36,484 nucleotides of DNA from NCBI GenBank assembly GCA_014132595.1, contig BMAG01000039.1, forward strand, positions 1-36,484, in the 5' to 3' direction. Below the pieces are notes generated by a model that was not told where the DNA came from, did not search any database, and saw only the letters and a list, made by a program, of their open reading frames with translations. A program made the translations under genes and the position numbers. Positions 5,863 through 13,417 of this stretch are shown piece by piece (the stretch's first letter is position 1; each line of letters starts with the position of its first letter). This DNA comes from Gammaproteobacteria bacterium. Its GTDB lineage: Bacteria; Pseudomonadota; Gammaproteobacteria; DSM-16500.

Positions 5863-6273
5863 TTAGATAGGCCCATGTGCAGGTACTCCGTAATAGTAAC
5901 TTGGTTCGTGATTATAACCATTGTCTGAATTAAAATCATTTAGTGCGTCATCGATCAATTCTTGCATTTTATCTGTTAGGTAATCCGCAACACAATCACG
6001 CCACGTGCTAGTAAATTCAATTGCTTCATCTTTGTCAGTTGAGTTGGCTAAATAACTGGTTAATGCTGGTAGCATTTTATTATCCCAATGTTTGTTATCA
6101 GGGCCGGTAGCTTCACATGCGTAAGCTTCATCACTTCGTATGATAAGCGCTGCAAATTCATGTTTAACAAAGTCTGGTAGGTCTGAAACTGACAAGCTGT
6201 AAAAATCATCCAGCTTGTCGAATCTTCCATAATGGTCAACACATTCATAAGCAAAACTGTTTAATTGATTCAT
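5863..6273 (-). CDS. Unknown protein of the second leftward operon
   Basis: A 136-residue acidic protein (MNQLNSFAYECVDHYGRFDKL...), helical in the middle with a Gly/Tyr/Pro-rich end (EPSYYYGVPAHGPI). No membrane segment or catalytic motif is visible. It is the third and last gene transcribed from the promoter at 6943-6971, behind a terminator shared with the cold-shock gene. Family unknown; its co-regulation with the early switch suggests an early or host-interaction role. Confidence 0.55.
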   Translation of the reverse strand: MNQLNSFAYECVDHYGRFDKLDDFYSLSVSDLPDFVKHEFAALIIRSDEAYACEATGPDNKHWDNKMLPALTSYLANSTDKDEAIEFTSTWRDCVADYLTDKMQELIDDALNDFNSDNGYNHEPSYYYGVPAHGPI

Positions 6274-6283
6274 GGTTTTTTCC

Positions 6284-6583
6284 TTAAGTCCGTTTAAGAA
6301 TTGCTACAATAAAACACCCGCAACAATTATCTACTCTAAATCCTTTGTATAAATCATCTTCATAATGTTCACACCAATTTTTTGTTGAGCTTGTGAAGTT
6401 GATTCCATCATAACCCATCGTTCTTTCATGAAATTGAGTGGCTTTTCTTATTTTTTGAAAGCCCCCGTTTCTATCTTCTATGCCATCTGTCATCCCATCG
6501 AATCTGCTTTTTACATTGATAAACAATGATTCAGTATTTTTTTTGATAAAACTTTTTACAGTTGCAATAGTGATTTTTTTCAT
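6284..6583 (-). CDS. Unknown phage protein (ATVKSFIKKN type)
   Basis: A 99-residue basic protein. The N-terminus MKKITIATVKSFIKKNTESL with LFINVKSRFDGMTDGIE after it looks like a family seen in plasmids and phages without known function. The ATG at 6583 is preferred over an in-frame GTG at 6595, which overlaps the upstream stop region. The C-terminus has a CCGCF cluster. It sits between two other unknown genes with 2 and 10 bp spacing. Confidence 0.55.
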   Translation of the reverse strand: MKKITIATVKSFIKKNTESLFINVKSRFDGMTDGIEDRNGGFQKIRKATQFHERTMGYDGINFTSSTKNWCEHYEDDLYKGFRVDNCCGCFIVAILKRT

Positions 6584-6585
6584 GT

Positions 6586-6909
6586 TTAGTTCCACTCAAT
6601 TTTTTTAAGAAATTCAACATAGCTATCCATGGTGTTTGTTCCATTTGCTTTTGTTTCATGCCAAGCAATCGTTTTCTTTGCTCTATCCTCGAAACCGTGG
6701 TCATCGTTTTCTGCTAAATCCAGTCTCAAGCCATATCTGCTACCGTTATCAAATAAAATTTCACATTTAGTTTTTGTATAACCGCTGTTGCAACCTGTTT
6801 TACGTGCTACATCTCGGCAACGTGTCTCAAATTCTTTAAAGGGTATAAGTTCGTTATCTTCAAATTTATTTGACTCGCTCCAATCTACTTTGACCCATAC
6901 TGGTTTCAT
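6586..6909 (-). CDS. Unknown phage/plasmid protein
   Basis: A 107-residue protein and the first gene after the operator-controlled leftward promoter. It has an alternating strand pattern (CEILFDNGSRYGLRLDL) and a C-terminal helix. This recalls small domains found in large mobile-element polyproteins, but I cannot place it firmly. Its position directly behind an operator identical in core to the early switch means it is likely expressed and shut off together with the early genes. Confidence 0.5.
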   Translation of the reverse strand: MKPVWVKVDWSESNKFEDNELIPFKEFETRCRDVARKTGCNSGYTKTKCEILFDNGSRYGLRLDLAENDDHGFEDRAKKTIAWHETKANGTNTMDSYVEFLKKIEWN

Positions 6910-6942
6910 TTTTTTGCCCTCAATGTGTTGTTGATGAAAAGC

Positions 6943-6971
6943 AGTATATCAACACTTGACATATATGTCAA
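6943..6971 (-). promoter_or_regulatory. Leftward promoter under the early operator
   Basis: On the minus strand: TTGACA (6966-6971), 17 bases, TATACT (6943-6948). This is a near-consensus promoter driving the genes at 6909-5863. Both operator sites overlap its -35 and spacer, exactly as at 1923-1951. Confidence 0.8.
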
Positions 6972-6983
6972 CACTTGGCATAT
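6947..6983. promoter_or_regulatory. Second operator pair, same motif as at 1930-1966
   Basis: Two copies occur 20 bp apart: TATCAACACTTGACATA (from 6947) and TGTCAACACTTGGCATA (from 6966). Each is an inverted repeat around CAC, with ideal form TATGTCAA-CAC-TTGACATA. The core TCAACACTTG also occurs at 1948. The 20-bp spacing puts both sites on nearly the same face of the helix. Confidence 0.7.
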
Positions 6984-7021
6984 CAATATTTGCAATATAG
7001 TTGCTTTACATTCACAAATAC

Positions 7022-7050
7022 TTGACATTTATGTTATTGTTGATTTGCTA
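7022..7050 (+). promoter_or_regulatory. Candidate rightward promoter for the packaging/virion genes
   Basis: TTGACA (7022-7027), 17 bases, TTGCTA (7045-7050). The -35 is perfect and the -10 moderate. It lies upstream of 7111 and is the only good rightward candidate in this gap, but it does not carry a complete TCAA-N3-TTG site. Confidence 0.5.
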
Positions 7051-7070
7051 GCGTAGGGAGAAGAAACGCG

Positions 7071-7094
7071 TTATTAATCGATTAATAATTTTTT
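7071..7094 (+). other. Perfect 18-bp AT palindrome followed by six T
   Basis: TTATTAATCGATTAATAA (7071-7088) is its own reverse complement and runs straight into TTTTTT (7089-7094). As RNA it would form a weak hairpin plus U tract, like a leaky terminator or antitermination site in the leader of the late operon; as DNA it could be a symmetric binding site. Confidence 0.5.
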
Positions 7095-7110
7095 ACAGGG
7101 AGTAAAATTT

Positions 7111-7296
7111 ATGAGCGAAGTTAAAGATTACACATCAAGCGATGCCGAGACCGGCAACACCCATTACAACGGTGTGCCGAGCGCTTATGGCAAAGCTGTT
7201 GAAAAACAAACCAAGATGCAGCCTAAATATTGTATGCCTGGTGAAGCTGGCGACGATATGAAGGGCGCTAAAAGCAACGTCCAAGCTGGCCCATAA
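7111..7296 (+). CDS. Small protein at the head of the late operon, unknown
   Basis: A 61-residue polar protein (MSEVKDYTSSDAETGNTHYN...), poor in hydrophobic residues and probably disordered. AGGGAG lies 10 bases before the ATG. It precedes the small terminase gene by 3 bp, so it is transcribed with the packaging genes. Disordered small proteins here are sometimes minor virion or packaging factors; no family recognised. Confidence 0.5.
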   Translation: MSEVKDYTSSDAETGNTHYNGVPSAYGKAVEKQTKMQPKYCMPGEAGDDMKGAKSNVQAGP

Positions 7297-7299
7297 ACT

Positions 7300-7782
7300 A
7301 TGGGAACTCCGAAGAAAAAACCGGAGGATAAAAAACAAGTAGGTCGCCCAACTGATTACACGCAAGAGTTGGGTGACCTTATTTGTGAGCTTGTCTCGTC
7401 CACCACTTATGGATTGCAAAAGCTTTGTAATCTATATCCTGAACTACCCGACAAAGTAACTATTAACCGTTGGCGACATCGTTTTCCTGAATTTCGCACC
7501 CAATACGCACAGGCGAAGTGTGAACAAGCTGATTTATTAGCGGAAGAATGCTTGGAAATTTCAGACGATGATACTTATGACACGATTACCAAATATGGAA
7601 AAGATGGTAGCGAATATGATGCGTGCAACACTGAATGGATAGCGCGTTCGCGCTTGCGTGTTGATACACGTAAATGGCTCGCATCTAAATTGTTACCTAA
7701 ACAATACGGGCAAAATGCAGAGGACAAAGAACCACAGGATAAGAGCGTTATTGCAATGCTCATTGATAAGTTAGCGGAGTAG
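7300..7782 (+). CDS. terS: Terminase small subunit (Sf6-type)
   Basis: A 160-residue DNA-recognition subunit of the packaging motor. Residues about 15-75 form the DNA-binding part: GRPTDYTQELGDLICELV, then KVTINRWRHRFPEFRTQYAQA, a helix-turn-helix with the characteristic RW..R.PEFR. The C-terminal RLRVDTRKWLASKLLPKQYG is the conserved oligomerisation and TerL-contact region of this family. It lies upstream of TerL with only a 43-residue gene between. It would recognise the pac or cos site, which is often inside or beside this gene. Confidence 0.9.
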   Translation: MGTPKKKPEDKKQVGRPTDYTQELGDLICELVSSTTYGLQKLCNLYPELPDKVTINRWRHRFPEFRTQYAQAKCEQADLLAEECLEISDDDTYDTITKYGKDGSEYDACNTEWIARSRLRVDTRKWLASKLLPKQYGQNAEDKEPQDKSVIAMLIDKLAE

Positions 7783-7787
7783 TAATT

Positions 7788-7919
7788 ATGGATGATTTCG
7801 ACTTTGAGTGTAATCACTGCGGATGTGGGTACAACCGAGGTGAGGGAAGATTTAGCAAATCCTTGGATGATTGGGTTTGTGAAGCTTGTTTTGATGAGCT
7901 AGACGACCAAGGTAGGTAA
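7788..7919 (+). CDS. 43-residue zinc-ribbon protein between TerS and TerL
   Basis: ATG at 7788, TAA at 7917. The peptide has two cysteine pairs: C8-x2-C11 (with C13) and C31-x2-C34, spaced as in a zinc ribbon (CNHCGC ... CEAC). It starts 5 bp after TerS and ends 2 bp before TerL, and fills the gap exactly. No strong ribosome site is seen, so translation is probably coupled to TerS. Role unknown; a DNA-contacting accessory of packaging is possible. Confidence 0.65.
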   Translation: MDDFDFECNHCGCGYNRGEGRFSKSLDDWVCEACFDELDDQGR

Positions 7920-7921
7920 TC

Positions 7922-9445
7922 ATGGACGAAGCAAAGTTGATACGGATATTAAAAGCGTTACCACTGTTTGCGAAAAACTTTCTTATCATCCATGACAAGA
8001 GCGGTGTTGAGCGCAAGTTTGAAATGAACCGTGCGCAACTCTATATCCATGAACGATTAGAGGCACAGCTTAAAGCAACAGGCAAAGTGCGTGCATTGAT
8101 TTTGAAAGGCAGGCAACAAGGCGTTTCAACGTATGTGCAAGCACGCTATTTCCATAAGATTATTACCAAGAAAGGCAAAAAGGCATTCATCTTGACACAT
8201 TTGGCGGATGCAACAAGCGCCATCTTTGAGATGACGAAACGCTATAGCGAAAACATAGAACCTGCATTGTTTCCACAACCCAACAAGAAAAACGATAACA
8301 AGCTCATGTATGACGGGCTTGGCTCTGGCTATCGTGTGGGTACTGCGGGCAGTGCGGAAATTGGGCGCTCCATGACAAACCAGTATTTGCATTTGTCCGA
8401 GTATGCCTTCTACAAAGATGCTGCACGCATTAGTCTTGGTTTGCTGCAAACGGTTGCTGAGATGGCAGACACTGAGGTTATCAAGGAATCAACCGCAAAT
8501 GGCATCGACAATGACTTTTACAGTGATTGGAAGGAAGCCAAGAACGGTAAGACACGATACCAAGCAATATTTGTGCCTTGGTATTGGCAAGACGAATATT
8601 GCATTGATGACCCCAATTTTAAGCCAACGGATGAGGAAACAGATTGGCTTGAGAAGTTCGCATCAAATGGCTTGACCAAGGGGCATTTGAACTGGCGACG
8701 CATCAAGCTGCAAGACTTCAAGGGTGATGACGAGCAAAAGTGCCGGAAGTTTCGCCAAGAGTACCCGTTCACTGATGATGAAGCTTTCCTCTCATCCATT
8801 ACGGATACATTCATCAATGTTGATTGCGTACAAAAGGCACGTACTGCCAGGGTTGATAGTGATGCAGCTTTAGTGATTGGTGTTGACCCGTCGCGTATGG
8901 GTGATGACCGAATTGCTATTATTAGGCGAAAAGGTCGAAAGGCATACAAACTCGAAACCCATTACAATATCGATACAATGGAACTCTCAGGCATCATCAA
9001 ACGCATTATTGATACTGAGCGACCCAAGCGTGTTTGTATTGATTGCATCGGTATTGGTGCGGGTGTTGTGGACAGACTACATGAGCTTGGCTATGGTGAT
9101 ATTGTGGTGGGTGTGAATGTGGCAAGAAAGCCTGAGCAACCCAAGAAATACCGAAACACGCGTGCTGAGCTATGGGATAGAACCCGCGACTGGCTAACGC
9201 AGGATATGCCGGTTGAGATACCAGACAGTGACGAGCTTCAAACTGATTTAACCGTGTTTGGCTACAAATACGACTCAAGCGATAGGTTGTTGATTGAGAG
9301 CAAGGAAGATATGAAAAAACGTGGATGCTTATCACCGGATTGTGGCGAAGCGCTCATGTTGACATTTTTTGGCGGTGAATACGTTTCAGAGGGCAATTAT
9401 CAAGTAACAAGATTGCCAGAACGACACGCTGGAATGCTGATTTAA
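7922..9445 (+). CDS. terL: Terminase large subunit (packaging ATPase-nuclease)
   Basis: A 507-residue motor protein. Walker A is GRQQGVST at residues 63-70, Walker B YLHLSE at 155-160 with the catalytic glutamate at its end, and the coupling motif ESTANG is at 189-194. The C-terminal nuclease begins ALVIGVDPS with Asp322, and further acidic residues lie at 328-329 and 374 (VCIDCIGIGAG), the RNase-H-like metal sites. It pumps DNA into the prohead through the portal and cuts it. Length is close to P22 gp2 (499). TerS lies upstream and the portal downstream, the standard order. Confidence 0.96.
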   Translation: MDEAKLIRILKALPLFAKNFLIIHDKSGVERKFEMNRAQLYIHERLEAQLKATGKVRALILKGRQQGVSTYVQARYFHKIITKKGKKAFILTHLADATSAIFEMTKRYSENIEPALFPQPNKKNDNKLMYDGLGSGYRVGTAGSAEIGRSMTNQYLHLSEYAFYKDAARISLGLLQTVAEMADTEVIKESTANGIDNDFYSDWKEAKNGKTRYQAIFVPWYWQDEYCIDDPNFKPTDEETDWLEKFASNGLTKGHLNWRRIKLQDFKGDDEQKCRKFRQEYPFTDDEAFLSSITDTFINVDCVQKARTARVDSDAALVIGVDPSRMGDDRIAIIRRKGRKAYKLETHYNIDTMELSGIIKRIIDTERPKRVCIDCIGIGAGVVDRLHELGYGDIVVGVNVARKPEQPKKYRNTRAELWDRTRDWLTQDMPVEIPDSDELQTDLTVFGYKYDSSDRLLIESKEDMKKRGCLSPDCGEALMLTFFGGEYVSEGNYQVTRLPERHAGMLI

Positions 9446-9507
9446 GTTGATAATGTGGTTTAAATATAATCACAAAAGTTGACAATCACTAACGGACAAG
9501 TTGACAA
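9444..9507 (+). repeat. Three spaced AAGTTGA(T/C)AA repeats before the portal gene
   Basis: AAGTTGATAA at 9444, AAGTTGACAA at 9476 and AAGTTGACAA at 9498, with a perfect TATAAT (9465-9470) between the first two. They fill the TerL-portal gap. The set looks like a regulated internal promoter, though no -35 stands at the right distance from the TATAAT. Confidence 0.45.
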
Positions 9508-9521
9508 ACAAAGGACTGACC

Positions 9522-11900
9522 ATGGCTATCTTAAATGAGAAAATGGCTCGACAAGCACGTGTGGCGTATGAAAAGTTTTACGAATCGTTCAAGCAAAATA
9601 TAGACCTCTATCACCTCATGCACAATTTCGTTTTAGGCCAGCAATGGTCGGATGACGAAGAAGATGACATGATTAAGACTTATCGCAAAGTGCCGCTGAC
9701 ATCCAATAAGCTTGGCACGATGGCAAACTCTCTACTTGGTGAACAACAGCAAAATACTCCACAGCTTCAAGTTGTGCCAATGACTGGGTGTAATGAGAAA
9801 GTCGCAAGCCTTCGTGAAATCATCACCAAAGACATCATGTTTTCAACGCCTGCAACACTTACCTATCAAGTCGCAGCAGGACAAGCGGCGATTGGTGGTT
9901 ATGGTGCGTACTGCGTGGGTACGGACTATTCGCATAGCAAGTCATTTAACCTTGAAATCGAATATTTTTATTTTAGGGATGCCACACGCTGTTATTGGGA
10001 TGTGGGTGCAGAATCCATCAGTAAGACAGATGGCACGCATTGTGGTTACCTCTCACGCATGACGCGGGTCAAGTTCCGTGACGTTTACGGGAAAGAAATT
10101 GAGGAAGCCATTTTAAAATCAAGCAGCATTACGCAGTCTGAGGAAGAAATCGCACTTGCTGTAGAACCTGGTGATTCCGGTAGCCCGTTCACTTGGGCTG
10201 ATGAGGAATCAATCACTATTATTGATCATTATGTGCGTAAGTATGAGAAAGATACTTTATACAAATTGTCAAATGGTAATGTGTTAAATCAAGAGGAAAT
10301 GGACGAGCTTATTGAGAAGTCCAAAGAAATCAACAAGCGAAATGCCGAGCTTGATGCACAAATGCAGGCTATCCAAGCTTATGGCGGTGCAATAGATGGT
10401 TTACAACCACAAATGGGTCAAGGTGGTGGGATACAGGATTTAGCAGCCCAACTAACCCAAATGGGTGAACAACAATCAGCCCAACCAACCCGCACCAATC
10501 GCACAGGACAGCAATACAATCCTGAGAGTTTCGGCATGGATGGTGACCATGACATCCTGCCGCAAGATACCGGCGTTGATGTGACCCCTAATGATGAAGG
10601 CATCATTGCACCTGATGAAGATGAGCGCATTACGCTTTGGGATGATGGCGAAATGGTGCGCATTGAAGAAAAACGACCATCTAAACGTCACAAGATCATT
10701 CATTATCGTTTAGCAGGTGATTATGAGCTTGACAAAACAGAGTTCCCAAGCGAGCAATTGCCACTCGTTTTCGTAGACAATAACAGTTACTACGATAAAG
10801 CCGGAAAACAAGTAACCCGCTCTTTCTTTGGTGATTGCCGCGATACACAACGTTATATCAACTATCTCCGCACCCAATCAGCCTATATCCTCAAAGTTAG
10901 CCGCTATGACCAATGGATAGGCCCGAAAACGGTTGTACAAAGCCTAGATACTCAACGTAACTGGAAAGACCCAACCAATACGCAAGGATTACTTGCCTAT
11001 GACAAAGACCCTGACGGACTTAAGCCAGAGCAAGTGCGGCCGCCTGAATTGTCGCAATCTCTTTTCCAGCAATACGAGCTTGCCATCCAAGACTTGTATA
11101 CATCGACCGGATTGTATCCTGCGAGAATGGGCAACAATGGTGATGAAGCATCAGGCAAAGCCATCGATGCTCGAACACGACAAGGCAGCTACGCTACGTT
11201 TGTGTTTTTCAATTCAATCAATCGTGCCATTGCCACTGGTGGGGAAATTGTCAACGAAATGATACCAAGGGTTTACGATACCGAACGCGTGTTAACCCTA
11301 ATGATGCCAGACAAAGGAATGCAAAACATTACAATCAATCGTCAAACTGATGAGTATGGCGAGCAAATTGAGAATGATATTAGGAAAGGCACCTATCAAG
11401 TACGCTTAAAACCTGGGCCAAGCTATGAAGGTCAAAAGGAAGTGGCATTGCAATCATTGCGTGAAGTCTTACAGATTGACCCAACCACTTTTAATTTGGT
11501 TGCAGACCTGTATGCTGAAAACTTACCGTTATCTAACACACTCGAAATCAAGAACCGTTTAAAAACCCGTGTATCGCCACAAATCATCGAAGCGGGCAAA
11601 ACGGGTGAGATGCCACAGCAACAAGGCCCATCACCTGAGCAAGAGCAATTAGCTGCGACCATTCAATATCAACAAGCACAAATTCAAATTAAACAAAAAG
11701 AGTTGGCACTTAAAGAAAAGCAAGCCCAATCAGATTATGAAATTGAGCAAATGAAGCTTGAGATTGCAAAACTTGAATTAGCAGGAAGCATCGAGGAAAG
11801 CAAAATGCGTTTCATGGCTGAGACTCATCGTACGCAGTCCGATAAAGACATCGCGCACGCCGATAACTTGGTCAAGATTCTGACGTCAAAAGTTCAATAA
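9522..11900 (+). CDS. Portal protein (P22 gp1-like)
   Basis: A 792-residue protein forming the dodecameric DNA channel at the head vertex. The N-terminal part (YEKFYESFKQNIDLYHLMHN, FVLGQQWSDDEE) and the later SYYDKAGKQVTRSFFGDCRD, TGLYPARMGNNGDEASGKAID blocks are typical of P22-type portals. It is longer than P22 gp1 (725) because of a Gln/Gly-rich insert near residues 265-365. Residues about 705-770 form a long Gln/Glu coiled coil, the barrel-like C-terminus. The ATG at 9522 follows AAAGGA; the TTG at 9501 lies inside a repeat and is unlikely to be the start. Confidence 0.93.
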   Translation: MAILNEKMARQARVAYEKFYESFKQNIDLYHLMHNFVLGQQWSDDEEDDMIKTYRKVPLTSNKLGTMANSLLGEQQQNTPQLQVVPMTGCNEKVASLREIITKDIMFSTPATLTYQVAAGQAAIGGYGAYCVGTDYSHSKSFNLEIEYFYFRDATRCYWDVGAESISKTDGTHCGYLSRMTRVKFRDVYGKEIEEAILKSSSITQSEEEIALAVEPGDSGSPFTWADEESITIIDHYVRKYEKDTLYKLSNGNVLNQEEMDELIEKSKEINKRNAELDAQMQAIQAYGGAIDGLQPQMGQGGGIQDLAAQLTQMGEQQSAQPTRTNRTGQQYNPESFGMDGDHDILPQDTGVDVTPNDEGIIAPDEDERITLWDDGEMVRIEEKRPSKRHKIIHYRLAGDYELDKTEFPSEQLPLVFVDNNSYYDKAGKQVTRSFFGDCRDTQRYINYLRTQSAYILKVSRYDQWIGPKTVVQSLDTQRNWKDPTNTQGLLAYDKDPDGLKPEQVRPPELSQSLFQQYELAIQDLYTSTGLYPARMGNNGDEASGKAIDARTRQGSYATFVFFNSINRAIATGGEIVNEMIPRVYDTERVLTLMMPDKGMQNITINRQTDEYGEQIENDIRKGTYQVRLKPGPSYEGQKEVALQSLREVLQIDPTTFNLVADLYAENLPLSNTLEIKNRLKTRVSPQIIEAGKTGEMPQQQGPSPEQEQLAATIQYQQAQIQIKQKELALKEKQAQSDYEIEQMKLEIAKLELAGSIEESKMRFMAETHRTQSDKDIAHADNLVKILTSKVQ

Positions 11901-11920
11901 ACCAATGTAGAGAGGGAACT

Positions 11921-12910
11921 ATGAGTGAAATAAGCAGTATTGATGATTTGTTAGCAGGTGTCGGTAATAGTCAACAGGCAGCAACCCCAGAGCATAAGGA
12001 AAAGTTGCAAAAGCAGGGTGCAGAAAAGGCAGAAATCGAAGAAATGGAGGACGATGACGCCGGTACTGAAAGTGATGTGAGCTACGATGACGATGAAGAT
12101 GAGGCAGACGACAAAAAAGCCAAATCAAACGATGAAGATGAGGAAAACGAGTCAGAAAACGATGAAAAATCGGACGAATCAGACGATGATGACTCCGACG
12201 TAGACGAGTATGGCAACAAAAAAGAGCGCATGAGTAAGGGTATGAAAGAGCGCTTGGAGCGAAAAGACAAGCAATATCAACGGGAAATTGAGCAACGCGA
12301 CCGTGAATTGCAAGCTTTACGCCAACAATTGCAACAACAAGGCGCTAGCAAGGAAGTCCAGCAAGCAGTCAAAGACTTTAAGTACGACCCGAACGATGAA
12401 GTGTCTTGGGAACAGCAATTGTCTGACTTTGTAAAGGCAACCGTTACCAATTTGCAAGCAGACGAGCAACGCGCAGCCCGTGAACGTCAAGAGCAAGCAG
12501 CCCATCAAGAATTTACCAAGAAATTCCAGAAAGGGATGGAGCGTTTTGACGACTTTCGTGAGGTTGTCGGTAGCCAGCCCATTGATGATGCGATGACGCT
12601 TGCCTTACGTGGCATGAGCGACCCTACCGCATTCATTTATGCGGCGAGTAAACGCAATCCGCAAGAGTTAGAACGCATCGCAAAACTTCCAGACCCGTAT
12701 GCGCGCATGGTTGAGATGGGCAAACTTGAAGAAAGAATGCGACGCGCCAAACCTACCACCAAGGCACCAAGACCATTGGGGAAAACGAGAGATGATACGA
12801 CCGCTAAGGTTCAACCTAAGCAAAAAGATACGTCAGGCGATGACTTGCTCGCAAAAGCCGATGCAAAACGTCTGGCATCTGTAAAAAACCGTCATGCTAG
12901 AAATCGATAA
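11921..12910 (+). CDS. Scaffolding protein (P22 gp8-like)
   Basis: A 329-residue protein between portal and coat genes, where scaffold is expected. Residues about 35-95 are an extreme Asp/Glu tract, 105-150 a Gln/Arg coiled coil, and the C-terminus is strongly basic (KNRHARNR), as in P22 scaffold, whose basic helix-turn-helix end binds coat subunits. Length is close to P22 gp8 (303). It would guide prohead assembly and then leave. AGAGGGAAC precedes the ATG. Confidence 0.85.
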   Translation: MSEISSIDDLLAGVGNSQQAATPEHKEKLQKQGAEKAEIEEMEDDDAGTESDVSYDDDEDEADDKKAKSNDEDEENESENDEKSDESDDDDSDVDEYGNKKERMSKGMKERLERKDKQYQREIEQRDRELQALRQQLQQQGASKEVQQAVKDFKYDPNDEVSWEQQLSDFVKATVTNLQADEQRAARERQEQAAHQEFTKKFQKGMERFDDFREVVGSQPIDDAMTLALRGMSDPTAFIYAASKRNPQELERIAKLPDPYARMVEMGKLEERMRRAKPTTKAPRPLGKTRDDTTAKVQPKQKDTSGDDLLAKADAKRLASVKNRHARNR

Positions 12911-12922
12911 GGAGTTTAGAAA

Positions 12923-13195
12923 ATGGCTTTAGATATTCGTTTAGATTTTATTACCAACATTGAAGCTTCATACATTGAACAAATGACACAAATTAGGAAA
13001 TTATTTATTCAAATCGATGAAGTATTAAAAGCATTTGCTGATGAAGCAAGTGAACAAAAAAACCAAGCAGCAGCCCGTGCGGTTGCGCTAGCTCGTACTA
13101 GTAATGAGTCAGCGTGCCAGTCTGCTATCAAGACCTTATGCCTCTTAGGTGAACGTGTACCTCTACCTCAGAGCGAAGCACCTGACGCAGCGTAA
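12923..13195 (+). CDS. Small helical protein between scaffold and coat; possible Acb2/Tad1-like hairpin
   Basis: A 90-residue, almost wholly helical protein. AAGGAG precedes the ATG by 9 bases. The C-terminal half reads IDEVLKAFADEASEQKNQAA then ARAVALARTSNESACQSAIKTLC. The spacing of R/A-x3-LA-x-T-x2-E-x-A-x3-AIK-x-L resembles the helical hairpin of Acb2-type cyclic-nucleotide sponges, which phages use to blunt CBASS defence and which are about this long. The match is by eye and weak: a key aromatic (W/F in the -MWA- position) is absent. Otherwise it could be a minor head protein. Confidence 0.35.
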   Translation: MALDIRLDFITNIEASYIEQMTQIRKLFIQIDEVLKAFADEASEQKNQAAARAVALARTSNESACQSAIKTLCLLGERVPLPQSEAPDAA

Positions 13196-13200
13196 CCGAC

Positions 13201-13235
13201 AAACCGAATTCGGTTTTGACTTGACCGAATTCGGT
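13201..13235. promoter_or_regulatory. Two tandem palindromic operators
   Basis: AAACCGAATTCGGTTT (13201-13216) and ACCGAATTCGGT (13224-13235) are perfect palindromes with the same 12-bp core. Their centres are 21 bp apart, two helical turns, so two dimers could bind on the same face. They lie just upstream of the coat-gene promoter. Confidence 0.75.
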
Positions 13236-13252
13236 TATCTTCATCTTGACAT

Positions 13253-13282
13253 TTGACAAAACTGTAGTTGCAAGCCTATATT
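13253..13282 (+). promoter_or_regulatory. Promoter for the coat-protein transcript
   Basis: TTGACA (13253-13258), 18 bases, TATATT (13277-13282). A second TTGACA starts at 13246. It predicts a leader of about 130 nt with small hairpins (TTGTC/GACAA and GCTC-GTAA-GAGC) before the coat ATG, which would allow high, separately controlled coat synthesis. Confidence 0.65.
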
Positions 13283-13417
13283 AACGTTGATGAGTAAGGG
13301 ATTCCATCACCCAGAAATTTAGACGCGTAAACCTTGTCGCCCGTCGGACAAATGAGAAGTAAATAGGCGCTCGTAAGAGCAATTATCCAAACCATTTGTT
13401 TGTTCAGGGAGAACGAC

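Noticed and set aside
12082-12270. Serine-rich minus-strand frame opposite the scaffold gene
   Set aside because: It is the mirror of the Asp/Glu codon tract in the scaffold gene and has no start context.
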